A stretch of 64,000 bases of DNA from Mucilaginibacter sp. JRF (lineage in GTDB: Bacteria > Bacteroidota > Bacteroidia > Sphingobacteriales > Sphingobacteriaceae), in assembly GCF_015223065.1 (NCBI RefSeq), contig NZ_JADFBY010000005.1:124001-188000 (forward strand). The letters are read 5' to 3'. The position numbers and the translations under genes are program-made. The number at the start of each line of letters is the position of its first letter. Position 1 is the stretch's first letter. Below the pieces are notes generated by a model. It was not told where the DNA came from. It ran no database searches and worked only from the letters and a program-made list of their open reading frames with translations. Below are positions 45,825 to 54,380 of the stretch, one piece after another.

Positions 45825-46706
45825 ATGGGATTCAAACTTTCAGGCGTCGATACAGTAGAGAACATTTCTGCTGCCGATTTTAAAAAAAACTATCTTGACG
45901 CCCGTCGTCCGTTGGTTATAAAGGGGCTTACCAAAAGCTGGCCTGCCCGCGAAAAATGGACGGCTGAGTACATGAAAGAAATTGTGGGCGACAAAAGCGT
46001 ACCACTTTACGATAATTCAAAGGCCGATCCGGCGAAGCCGATCAATACTTCGGCAGCGGTAATGCCTTTTAATGAATATATCGATCTGATAAAATCGCAA
46101 CCTACCGAGCTGCGTATTTTCTTCTTTAATATATTTAAACATGCCCCGCAACTGCTGGATGATATTGTGTTGCCAAAGGAACTGATGGGCGGTTTTATTG
46201 AAAGCATGCCTGCCATGTTCTTCGGCGGATCAAACTCGGTTACTTTTTTACATTACGATATCGATCTTCCGCATATATTTCACACCCACTTTGGTGGCCG
46301 CAAGCATGTAATATTGTTTGAGAACAAGTGGAAAGAACGCCTGTACTGCTTACCTAATGCAACTTACGCGCTGGAGGATTATGATGTTGCTGATCCGGAT
46401 ATCAGCAAATTCCCGGCATTGGATGGCGTTGAAGGGCAGGAAGTTTTCCTGGAGCATGGCGATACCCTGTTTATGCCTACCGGTTACTGGCATTGGATGA
46501 AATATCTTGACGGATCATTTTCACTAAGCCTGCGCGCATGGGATGCTTCATTATCCCGCAAGGCAGCCAGCGTTTACAATTTGGCTGTAAAAGGCGGATT
46601 AGATAGTGTGCTTAAAATGGCCTTTAAAGAAAAGTATGCCAAATACCGCGAAGGCGTAGCCATTAAACGTGCCGAAAAAGCACTTGCCGATGGCCTGCCG
46701 TTGTAA
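45825..46706 (+). CDS. Cupin-like / JmjC-fold dioxygenase homologue (second of a pair)
   Basis: 293 residues, collinear with the upstream gene without gaps in the core: H143, D145, K160 and the distal His (GYWHWMKYL) are at the same positions. The two genes arose by tandem duplication. Both keep the full ligand set, so both are probably active. A 138-base spacer separates them and may hold its own promoter. Likely differences are in the second half of the substrate region (SRKAASVYNLAVKGGLD against AIKAHSLYNLTVQRKFD). Confidence 0.88.
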   Translation: MGFKLSGVDTVENISAADFKKNYLDARRPLVIKGLTKSWPAREKWTAEYMKEIVGDKSVPLYDNSKADPAKPINTSAAVMPFNEYIDLIKSQPTELRIFFFNIFKHAPQLLDDIVLPKELMGGFIESMPAMFFGGSNSVTFLHYDIDLPHIFHTHFGGRKHVILFENKWKERLYCLPNATYALEDYDVADPDISKFPALDGVEGQEVFLEHGDTLFMPTGYWHWMKYLDGSFSLSLRAWDASLSRKAASVYNLAVKGGLDSVLKMAFKEKYAKYREGVAIKRAEKALADGLPL

Positions 46707-46712
46707 AGCATC

Positions 46713-46982
46713 TTAGTGAAGTACAATAAACAGGCATGCGCCTGTAAAACATAGCCCGGTTATTATTTGCCCTGTTTTTTCAGAGCTTATCATAACCGGG
46801 TCTTTTTTATTAAAGTCGGCGTTCCATAACTCCTTTATTGTATGCGATTTTTTGTTGGGTTGAAAAAGCTCCCGCACTATGCCCATGAAGTATAGCACGC
46901 ATACGCCGATAAAGCGAATTGCTCCACAAAAAACATCACGAAATATTACCTCGAAAAAGAATTCGAATATGAACTGCCCCAT
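46713..46982 (-). CDS. Small membrane protein of unknown function
   Basis: 89 residues with two predicted helices: residues about 14-36 (GAIRFIGVCVLYFMGIV) and the C-terminus (about 70-89, IITGLCFTGACLFIVLH). A polar part between them contains KDPVMISSEK. It follows the SnoaL-like gene with a 4-base gap and is probably co-transcribed. I do not recognise a family. Confidence 0.6.
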   Translation of the reverse strand: MGQFIFEFFFEVIFRDVFCGAIRFIGVCVLYFMGIVRELFQPNKKSHTIKELWNADFNKKDPVMISSEKTGQIITGLCFTGACLFIVLH

Positions 46983-46986
46983 GCCG

Positions 46987-47406
46987 TTATGACGAGTGAT
47001 CGCATACGATAAGCCACTCGCCCTTTATTTTGCGAAACCATAAAGTGAAGTAACCGCCCGGCGCGTCCTTTTCCCGTTTCAGGTTCCAGCCGCCTAACAC
47101 AAAGGCGTTGGTTTTATCTATCAGGTTTACCTTTAATATCTTGAAGGTGAGGGTGCCCATGGCCGCCTTATCGGGATAGCCGCGTTTGTAGTTGTCCATT
47201 GTGTTTTGCCAGCCGTAGGTTGGGCCGCTTTTGCCTACAAAAGTCAATGAGTCTGATTTCCAGTAGGTTTGCATAAAGGTTTCAATGTCGCCATTGTTCC
47301 AGGCTTGGCGCTGCTTATCAAGTACCTTTAGTATTGCCTGCTTATCCTGCGCATGTGTAACAATAACACATAGAAGGAGTATAAATAGGGACAAAATGCG
47401 TTTCAT
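46987..47406 (-). CDS. Exported SnoaL/NTF2-like protein (DUF4440 type)
   Basis: 139 residues: signal peptide (ending THAQ) then a short alpha+beta barrel of the NTF2/SnoaL family. The pattern AILKVLDKQRQAWNNGDIETFMQTYWKSDSLTF is characteristic of DUF4440, followed by GGYFTLWFRKIKGEWLIVCDHSS at the end. No catalytic role is established. It is divergent from the PfkB gene. Confidence 0.85.
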   Translation of the reverse strand: MKRILSLFILLLCVIVTHAQDKQAILKVLDKQRQAWNNGDIETFMQTYWKSDSLTFVGKSGPTYGWQNTMDNYKRGYPDKAAMGTLTFKILKVNLIDKTNAFVLGGWNLKREKDAPGGYFTLWFRKIKGEWLIVCDHSS

Positions 47407-47442
47407 GTCCTAAAATAAAACAATTAATTCACATTAACCTTG

Positions 47443-47450
47443 TAGCTTTG
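47443..47450 (+). promoter_or_regulatory. -7 promoter element of the PfkB kinase gene
   Basis: TAGCTTTG exactly matches TAnnTTTG, 19 bases before ATG 47470. It would make an in-frame TTG at 47458 start essentially at the transcript end. Confidence 0.5.
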
Positions 47451-47469
47451 TACCAAATTGGTTTATGGT

Positions 47470-48366
47470 ATGAAGAAACATGTACTATGTTTTGGCGAGG
47501 TTTTATGGGACACTTTTGCTGATGGCAAAAAAGCCGGAGGAGCGCCTATGAATGTGGCCCGCCACCTGGCCCAGCAAAAAGTTGAGGTTTCATTTGCAAG
47601 CCGCATCGGTAATGATGAATCAGGAAAGGAGCTTGAGCAGTTTTTAAAGGAGAACAACCTTTATTGTGCTTGCCTGCAGCATGACAACGAGTTGCCAACC
47701 TGCGAGGTTACCGTTGAGCTTGATGCCGATAACCAGGCGACCTATATTATACCCGAACCCGTATCGTGGGATAATATAAAGGCCGAAAAGGGTTTACGCA
47801 AACATGCCAAAAAGGTATCGGCCATAGTATATGGCAGCCTGGCATCGCGTAGCAAAACCACCCGCCACACGCTGCGTACGCTGCTGGATGAATCACCAGC
47901 ATTAAAAATATTTGATGTTAACCTGCGTGCCCCGCACTTTGAGCTATCAACCATTGAAACCCTGGCCGCCAAGGCCGATGTGGTGAAGATGAACGAGGAG
48001 GAAGCTTACTTGCTGGTTGGCGCTAAGGACCATGATAATTTGAAGGAACATATCATCGAGTTCAAAAAGAAATATCATGTTAAAACAATATGTGTAACCC
48101 GTGGCGACAAAGGTGCCATGGTGCTGCATAACGGAAAGATTTACGAACACCCGGGCTTTAAAGTACAGGTTGAAGATACTGTAGGCGCCGGTGATGCTTT
48201 TTTAGCCACCTTTATAAAAGGCTTGTTAAAAGAGAGCCCGATGGAGCAGGTGCTTGAAAAAGCCTGCGCGGTGGGTGCATACGTAACCACCAGGCGCGGT
48301 GCCAACCCCGAGTATACCAAAGAGGAGATCAGGGCGATACGCGCGGCATTGTCTGAAGGCAAATAG
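47470..48366 (+). CDS. PfkB-family carbohydrate kinase (fructokinase-like)
   Basis: 298 residues of the ribokinase fold. The sugar-binding start MKKHVLCFGEVLWDTF...GGAPMNVARHL and the C-terminal anion-hole motif DTVGAGDAFLATF (with the catalytic Asp) are intact. Fructokinase is the best guess from the GGAPxNVA signature; other sugars are possible. ATG 47470 follows an exact -7 box at suitable distance. It is a single gene. Confidence 0.9.
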   Translation: MKKHVLCFGEVLWDTFADGKKAGGAPMNVARHLAQQKVEVSFASRIGNDESGKELEQFLKENNLYCACLQHDNELPTCEVTVELDADNQATYIIPEPVSWDNIKAEKGLRKHAKKVSAIVYGSLASRSKTTRHTLRTLLDESPALKIFDVNLRAPHFELSTIETLAAKADVVKMNEEEAYLLVGAKDHDNLKEHIIEFKKKYHVKTICVTRGDKGAMVLHNGKIYEHPGFKVQVEDTVGAGDAFLATFIKGLLKESPMEQVLEKACAVGAYVTTRRGANPEYTKEEIRAIRAALSEGK

Positions 48367-48459
48367 TCGGCGGCATTGTCATTCCTGTTCCACAAAACCG
48401 GGGTGCTTAAACTTTTCAGGAAAATTATCCGTTAATTTAAGTTCAAGGAAAGGACAAAT

Positions 48460-49557
48460 ATGCGTGGTTATGGTTTTTCACAGTTTATTCCCCGGCAAGT
48501 ACCCAAGGGTGGTTTTGACGAACTGCTAAAACTATTCCTTGAGTTACTCAACTACACCTCCGGCGATGCTGAAGAAGCATTGGCCTGGCTGAATGAGTTG
48601 GATAAACAATACAATATCACCAATGATGAATATGGCATGGGTGATTTTATTGACGAGCTAAAGCAACGTGGCTATTTAAATGAGGATGGCCGCAGCGGAC
48701 AGTTCAGCATCACCGCCAAAACCGAGCAGAGCATTCGCCAGTCGGCATTAGAGGAAATATTTGGCAAGCTTAAAAAATCAGGCAAGGGTAATCACCGCTC
48801 ACCGCAATCAGGCCAGGGCGATGAAAAGAATGCCGAGCGCCGTGAGTTTGAGTTTGGCGACAGCCTCGACCAGATAGACATGACGCAGAGCATCCACAAT
48901 GCCCAGGTTAACCACGGCATTGGCGATTTTATGATGACCGAGCGCGATCTGGAAGTGGAGGAGATGGATTACAAAACCCTCACCTCGACCGTGCTGATGA
49001 TCGATATATCGCACTCCATGATATTATATGGCGAGGACAGGATAACCCCGGCTAAAAAAGTAGCCATGGCCCTGGCCGAACTCATCCGCACTAAATACCC
49101 GAAGGATACATTGGATATTGTGGTTTTTGGCAACGATGCCTGGCCTATCAATTTGCAGGACTTGCCGTATTTACAGGTTGGCCCGTACCATACCAATACC
49201 TATGCGGGTTTGCAGCTGGCTACTGATATTCTGCGCAGGCGTAAAACACACAACAAGCAAATTTTTATGATAACCGATGGTAAGCCAACCTGTTTAAAGG
49301 AGGGCACCCGGTATTACAAGAACAGCATAGGGCTTGACCGCAAGGTGGTGAACAAAACGCTGAACATGGCCGCGCAGTGCAAGCGGTTAAAAATACCAAT
49401 CACCACGTTCATGATCGCTAAGGACCCATACCTGCAACAATTTGTTCGCCAGTTTACCGAAACTAATGGTGGCAAGGCGTTCTACAGTTCACTAAACGGT
49501 TTGGGCGAATACATATTTGAGGATTACATAAAGAATAGAAGAAGGACGGTGAGGTGA
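48460..49557 (+). CDS. VWA-domain protein paired with a MoxR-like ATPase
   Basis: 365 residues, cytoplasmic. The von Willebrand A domain has the MIDAS motif DISHS (182-186) and FMITDGKPT downstream. The N-terminal part is helical (FDELLKLFLELLNYTSGDAEEAL). Such proteins work with AAA+ ATPases of the magnesium-chelatase/MoxR class, as in Bat-like and ChlD/ChlI systems. The partner ATPase is 155 bases downstream. Confidence 0.9.
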   Translation: MRGYGFSQFIPRQVPKGGFDELLKLFLELLNYTSGDAEEALAWLNELDKQYNITNDEYGMGDFIDELKQRGYLNEDGRSGQFSITAKTEQSIRQSALEEIFGKLKKSGKGNHRSPQSGQGDEKNAERREFEFGDSLDQIDMTQSIHNAQVNHGIGDFMMTERDLEVEEMDYKTLTSTVLMIDISHSMILYGEDRITPAKKVAMALAELIRTKYPKDTLDIVVFGNDAWPINLQDLPYLQVGPYHTNTYAGLQLATDILRRRKTHNKQIFMITDGKPTCLKEGTRYYKNSIGLDRKVVNKTLNMAAQCKRLKIPITTFMIAKDPYLQQFVRQFTETNGGKAFYSSLNGLGEYIFEDYIKNRRRTVR

Positions 49558-49670
49558 TTCTGAACCTGAATTTACTGAATTTTAGAATGGGCAGAATTTT
49601 TGAGCTCATTGTTTGAAACAGAATATTCAGGACTTTTGAACTAACATAATTACACTATCTGTAAAATCGC

Positions 49671-49710
49671 ATCGGTGCAATCAAACATAAATCGGTGCAA
49701 TCATAAATAA
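49671..49710 (+). repeat. Direct repeat upstream of the AAA+ gene
   Basis: ATCGGTGCAATC occurs at 49671-49682 and 49691-49702, two copies with a 20-base period, just before ATG 49713. Two helical turns of spacing suggest a regulator binding on one face of the DNA; no family can be named. Confidence 0.7.
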
Positions 49711-49712
49711 TA

Positions 49713-51227
49713 ATGAGTAACAAACTGCTTGAAATAAAAACACTTGGCCAGCTAAAGCAAACTGATTACCGCAGCCGCTCGGTTAAGGATGAGTTGAGAA
49801 CTAACTTAATTGCGCAGCTTCAAAAAAGTGAGGATGGCTTTCAGGGCATCATCGGTTTTGAGGATACGGTGATACCTGATCTGCAAACGGCTATTTTGTC
49901 GCGCCATAACATATTGTTGCTGGGTTTACGCGGGCAAGCCAAAACACGTATAGCACGTTTACTGGTTAATTTGCTTGATGAATATACGCCATATATCGAG
50001 GGGTCAGAACTGTTTGATGATCCGCTGAACCCTATCTCGTGGTTCGGCCACAGCATCGTTACCGAAAAGGGTGATAATACACCAATCGCCTGGCTGCACC
50101 GCTCCGAGCGTTATACCGAAAAACTGGCCACGCCTGATGTTACCGTTGCTGATTTGATTGGCGATGTTGACCCCATCAAGGCAGCTACCATGAAGCTGAC
50201 CTATTCGGACGAGCGCGTTATTCACTTCGGCTTGATACCCCGTGCGCACCGTGGCATATTTGTTATTAATGAGCTGCCCGATCTTCAGGCGCGTATACAG
50301 GTATCGCTGTTCAACATCCTGCAAGAAAAAGATATTCAGATACGTGGTTTTAAACTGCGCTTGCCGCTTGATATACAGTTTGTGTTTACCGCCAACCCGG
50401 AGGATTATACCAACCGCGGATCAATAGTAACGCCGCTGAAAGACCGTATAGAGAGCCAGATATTAACGCATTATCCACGCTCTGTGGAGATATCGCGTAA
50501 GATCACCCAACAGGAAGCCTTGTTGACATCGGAGCAAAAAACAGCTATTGAGGCCGATGGGCTGGTAAAGGATCTGGTTGAGCAGATAGCCTTTGAAGCA
50601 CGTAACTCCGAGTATATCGATAAAAAATCGGGCGTGTCCGCACGTTTAACTATATCGGCTTATGAGAATTTGATCAGCAATGCCGAACGCCGCATGATCA
50701 TTAATCATGAGCCGAGCACATTTGTTCGTATTACCGACTTTTTAGGTGTTATCCCGGCAATAACCGGTAAAATTGAGCTGGTTTACGAGGGTGAGTTGGA
50801 AGGCCCGGCTAAGGTAGCTAACCTGCTTATAGGCAAGGCCATTAAAAGCTTGCTGCTGCAATTCTTCCCTGATCCGGAGAAAGCCAAAAAATCAAAAGCG
50901 CCTAACCCGTATGCCGAAATTGTGAACTGGTTTGGCAATGGCAACACCATAGCGCTGATTGACATCTTGCCTGCTGCCGATTATAAAAAGTTGCTGAACG
51001 ATGTGCCGGGATTAAAGGCATTTGTAAAACAGTTTCACCCAAGGCTGAGCGAGAACCAGCAATTGCTGCTGATGGAGTTTGTGCTGCATGGTTTAGCCGA
51101 GTTTTCGCAATTGAACAAAGGATTTTTGGATAATGGCTTCGCGTTTTCGGACATGTTCAACAGTTTGTTTAATTTGCAGCCCGACGACGAGGACGATGAT
51201 ATTGACCTTGACGACGACCGGTATTAA
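49713..51227 (+). CDS. MoxR/ChlI-like AAA+ ATPase
   Basis: 504 residues. Walker A GLRGQAKT (71-78), Walker B-type IFVINELPDL, sensor I FTANPEDYTNRGSIVTPLKDR, and the IIGFEDTVIPDLQTAIL pre-AAA segment typical of Mg-chelatase I subunits. The C-terminus ends in an acid run (DDEDDDIDLDDD). It pairs with the upstream VWA protein, as in ChlI/ChlD-like systems. No porphyrin or Mg-chelatase gene set is nearby, so a chaperone-like remodelling role is inferred. Confidence 0.9.
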   Translation: MSNKLLEIKTLGQLKQTDYRSRSVKDELRTNLIAQLQKSEDGFQGIIGFEDTVIPDLQTAILSRHNILLLGLRGQAKTRIARLLVNLLDEYTPYIEGSELFDDPLNPISWFGHSIVTEKGDNTPIAWLHRSERYTEKLATPDVTVADLIGDVDPIKAATMKLTYSDERVIHFGLIPRAHRGIFVINELPDLQARIQVSLFNILQEKDIQIRGFKLRLPLDIQFVFTANPEDYTNRGSIVTPLKDRIESQILTHYPRSVEISRKITQQEALLTSEQKTAIEADGLVKDLVEQIAFEARNSEYIDKKSGVSARLTISAYENLISNAERRMIINHEPSTFVRITDFLGVIPAITGKIELVYEGELEGPAKVANLLIGKAIKSLLLQFFPDPEKAKKSKAPNPYAEIVNWFGNGNTIALIDILPAADYKKLLNDVPGLKAFVKQFHPRLSENQQLLLMEFVLHGLAEFSQLNKGFLDNGFAFSDMFNSLFNLQPDDEDDDIDLDDDRY

Positions 51228-51235
51228 CAATAACT

Positions 51236-52528
51236 ATGCAAGCAAAAATCCTAACCGTCACTTTAATAAGCATCATACTTTTAGTGGCCGATGTTTATGT
51301 GATCAGCGGCATAAGGGGAGCATTCCCTAAATGGCGATTTGTACAAAAAAAGATATTTACTACGCTGTTCCTCAGCTTTTCGGTATTGCTCATCATCGGG
51401 CTGTACTTTGGGGTTTACGTTAAAATAAATGTAGGTATCCGCGCCGCGCTGATGCTGGTATTCTTTTTACAGGCCATTGTTAAGGCGGTATTTGTACTGT
51501 TTGTATTTATTGATGATATCCGCAGGTTTTTCGCTAAGCTCATCAACCGCAACAAAAAGCAACCGGAGCCGGTTTCGGTACCCGTTACTGAGGGTGAGCC
51601 TAAGCTGCCCGCTATGCCCCGTTCGGAGTTTTTGATGAAGGCCGGTTTGCTTGCCGGTATGGTTCCGCTGGCCGCTATGGGCTACTCATCCATGACGAGC
51701 GTGTACGATTACCAGGTTCGTCGCCGTAAATTATACCTGCCTAATTTGCCTAAAAAATTTGATGGCTTGCTGTTAGGGCAAATATCCGATATACACTCCG
51801 GTAGCTTTTACAAAAAGAAAGCCGTAGTTGGCGGTGTTGAAATGCTGCTTGCCGAAAAGCCCGACCTGATATTTTTTACCGGTGATTTGGTAAACGATAT
51901 CGCGCCCGAAATGCGCGATTATCAGGATATATTCAGTAAGGTAAAAGCGCCGTTGGGTGTATTCTCAACATTAGGTAACCACGATTATGGCGACTATGCC
52001 TGGTGGCCGGATGCTGCCGCCAAAAAGAGGAACCTCGAGGATTTGAAAGCCACCCACAAAAACATGGGTTGGGACTTACTGATGAATACCCACCGCCGCC
52101 TTAAGGTTGATGGCGAGGAGTTAGGTATACTGGGTATCGAAAATTGGGCCGCGCTTAGCCGTTTCCCACGCTATGGCCGTATGGATCTGGCTACTAAGGA
52201 TACTGATGATCTGCCGGTAAAACTCCTGCTCTCGCATGATCCATCGCACTGGCGCGCCGAGGTATTGCCAAAATATCAGCAGATAGATGCCATGTTCTCA
52301 GGTCATACCCACGGTATGCAGTTTGGTGTACGTACCGAGGAGTTTCAGTGGAGCCCTATAAAATATGTGTATAACGAATGGGCCGGGCACTACCAGCAAG
52401 GCAAGCAGCAGTTATATGTAAATGTGGGTTATGGCTTTATTGGTTACACCGGGCGTATTGGTATATTACCAGAGATAACGATATTTGAATTAAAAGCCGG
52501 CCACGATCCTGACCCCACCTGGATATAA
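51236..52528 (+). CDS. Membrane-anchored metallophosphoesterase
   Basis: 430 residues. Three N-terminal membrane helices (about 4-22, 38-58, 65-90), a linker, and a calcineurin-like phosphoesterase with all motifs: GQISDIHSG, DLIFFTGDLVND, STLGNHDYGDY, LLSHDPSHW and FSGHTHGMQFG. The active site is likely periplasmic. It starts 8 bases after the AAA+ gene and is probably in the same operon. Substrate is unknown; family members hydrolyse phospholipid or nucleotide phosphates. Confidence 0.9.
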   Translation: MQAKILTVTLISIILLVADVYVISGIRGAFPKWRFVQKKIFTTLFLSFSVLLIIGLYFGVYVKINVGIRAALMLVFFLQAIVKAVFVLFVFIDDIRRFFAKLINRNKKQPEPVSVPVTEGEPKLPAMPRSEFLMKAGLLAGMVPLAAMGYSSMTSVYDYQVRRRKLYLPNLPKKFDGLLLGQISDIHSGSFYKKKAVVGGVEMLLAEKPDLIFFTGDLVNDIAPEMRDYQDIFSKVKAPLGVFSTLGNHDYGDYAWWPDAAAKKRNLEDLKATHKNMGWDLLMNTHRRLKVDGEELGILGIENWAALSRFPRYGRMDLATKDTDDLPVKLLLSHDPSHWRAEVLPKYQQIDAMFSGHTHGMQFGVRTEEFQWSPIKYVYNEWAGHYQQGKQQLYVNVGYGFIGYTGRIGILPEITIFELKAGHDPDPTWI

Positions 52529-52552
52529 ACCACTACCGGCTGTATAAACCGA

Positions 52553-53443
52553 ATGAAAAAACTGTTGCAGCCGGTGCTCAACTTCTTATTGTTCAGCAAT
52601 GTGTTTATGGCCTTGTGTGCCGTGGCGCAGGCGCTGGTAACTTTTCATTTAATAGGTGCCAAACCTATTTACCCGGTGTTGGCGTTGCTGTTCACCTCAA
52701 CCCTCGGCATATATAACTTTTGTATACTGATAACCCGGCCCAAGGCGCCATTGCGTTCGCCGTATGTGCGGGTACGCTGGTTTTTTAGTCATTACAGGTT
52801 AATGGTATCATTCACCATAATATGTCTGCTGTCGCTTATCCCCTTATTTTTTATGGTATCGCTCCCGGCAAAAATATTGCTGGTATTTATGGGGGCGTTA
52901 TCGGTGTTATATGGCTTGCCGCTGTTTAGCTTGGGGGCGCAAAGGTTTGGGTTGCGTAATATACCCGGACTTAAAGCTATACTGATCACCTTGGTTTGGG
53001 TAGGGAGCTGCGTACTGTTACCACTGTTGGAAGCACAGGAACGACATTTAGCCAGCATCAGCATGCGCGATATGATGATACTCACTGCCAAACGCTTTCT
53101 GTTCATTGGCGCGCTAACAGTTCCGTTTGATATTCGCGACCTGTTTCAGGACAGGCAAACCGGCGTAAAAACCATCCCCGTAGTTTGGGGCGAACGGAAC
53201 GCTTACCTGTTTTGCCAGTTCCTGCTGGCTGGGTATATATTGCTGCTGTTCATGTTTCGCCATAATGGATTCAATGCCGATTTTTTCGCGCTAACGCTAA
53301 CGGCACTACTAACCGGATGGCTCATTTTCAGATCTACCTGGGAGAAGAACGAGTACTATTACTTTTTTTACCTCGATGGTGTGCTCATACTGCAATATGT
53401 AATTGTACTTGCCTTTAGTATGCTAAAAAGTTATGGTGGCTAA
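52553..53443 (+). CDS. UbiA-like membrane prenyltransferase homologue
   Basis: 296 residues with about nine predicted helices. The second Asp region of UbiA enzymes is recognisable: FDIRDLFQDRQTGVKTIPV. The first Asp motif (NxxxD) appears lost; the corresponding loop reads GIYNFCILITRPKAPL with no Asp. It ends overlapping the methyltransferase gene by 11 bases. A UbiA-like protein followed by a methyltransferase could act in lipid or quinone-type side-chain chemistry; this is inference only. Confidence 0.75.
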   Translation: MKKLLQPVLNFLLFSNVFMALCAVAQALVTFHLIGAKPIYPVLALLFTSTLGIYNFCILITRPKAPLRSPYVRVRWFFSHYRLMVSFTIICLLSLIPLFFMVSLPAKILLVFMGALSVLYGLPLFSLGAQRFGLRNIPGLKAILITLVWVGSCVLLPLLEAQERHLASISMRDMMILTAKRFLFIGALTVPFDIRDLFQDRQTGVKTIPVVWGERNAYLFCQFLLAGYILLLFMFRHNGFNADFFALTLTALLTGWLIFRSTWEKNEYYYFFYLDGVLILQYVIVLAFSMLKSYGG

Positions 53444-54068
53444 CTACAACAAAACGGCCTGGTTTTATGATGGCCTTGCCCGGCTGGTGTTTGGCAACGC
53501 GCTAAAAAATTCACAACGGCACCTGTTGCCACTTATCCAAAAAAATGCACGGGTATTAATTATCGGCGGCGGCACCGGTCAAACCCTCGAAGATCTGGCC
53601 GCGCTGCAATATGGGGGCCTGCACATCACCTTTGTTGAAATATCAGCCAACATGACGGCCATTGCCCGCAAACGAAACGCGGGAGCCAACCAGGTGAATT
53701 TTATTGTTGATGCCGTAGAGCAGGTGCATTTCGATACTAATTTTGATACTATCTTCACCGGTTTCCTGTTCGATAACTACCCGCAGCACGGCGCCGAAGC
53801 ATTGATAAACCAGCTAAGCCAACACCTTAAACCCGGCGGCTTATGGCTTAATACCGATTTTCAGCTCACCGGCAAATGGTGGCAGCCGCTGTTACTAAAA
53901 ACCATGTACACTTTTTTCAGGATGTTCAGCCAGATACCGGTATTGAAACTACCCAATGTTGATCAGGTTTTTGCATCACAAGGGTATAAGGTTATTGCAA
54001 GCGGTACCTTTTATGGTGATTTTATATTGACGAAGGGGTATAAGAAGGGGTTGAAGTCAATGTTGTAA
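53433..54068 (+). CDS. Class I SAM-dependent methyltransferase
   Basis: 211 residues. SAM motif I is VLIIGGGTGQTLEDL, motif II includes HITFVEISANMTAIARKRN, and the post-II region is VEQVHFDTNFDTIFTGFLFD. It starts inside the upstream gene (11-base overlap), so translation is coupled. Substrate is unknown; the neighbour suggests a membrane-associated or quinone-like acceptor. Confidence 0.88.
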   Translation: MVANYNKTAWFYDGLARLVFGNALKNSQRHLLPLIQKNARVLIIGGGTGQTLEDLAALQYGGLHITFVEISANMTAIARKRNAGANQVNFIVDAVEQVHFDTNFDTIFTGFLFDNYPQHGAEALINQLSQHLKPGGLWLNTDFQLTGKWWQPLLLKTMYTFFRMFSQIPVLKLPNVDQVFASQGYKVIASGTFYGDFILTKGYKKGLKSML

Positions 54069-54380
54069 TAACGGATAAGATTAGCCTCTTTGTCATGCTG
54101 AGCTTGTCGATGTACTCGCCGCTTGGTAAGGCCCCCGCTCGCCCCTTCGACAAGCTCAGGGTGACATGGCCTGCGCTACTTTTATTTGTTTGTCCTAAAG
54201 AGATTGCTTCGTACCAATGACGTAAACGTTTAAATCCCCCTCGAGGAGGATTTAGGAGGGGTCAAAAAAGCCCTGCAAGCTTAACGCCGGCAGGGCTTTG
54301 GTGTAAGATTAACTATTATAGAAAGGCTGAAAGCTTTGGGCTGGCCATTTGCTTTCAGCGTCGTCTATTGCGTGTGTTGT
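54069..54380 (+). repeat. 312-base gene-free region with dispersed repeats
   Basis: Inverted repeat TGTCATGCTGAGCTTGTCGA (54091-54110) and TCGACAAGCTCAGGGTGACA (54147-54166); an inverted partial copy (54199-54223) of the element at 8438-8462; and a C/G-rich palindrome around 54235-54263. It also contains a terminator. I see no coding frame. Confidence 0.75.
54264..54299 (-). terminator. Terminator after nrdJ (minus strand)
   Basis: On the plus strand AAAGCCCTGC (54267-54276) pairs with GCAGGGCTTT (54290-54299). Read on the minus strand the hairpin is followed by TTTTTT, the correct polarity for the end of nrdJ (stop at 54381). Confidence 0.8.
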
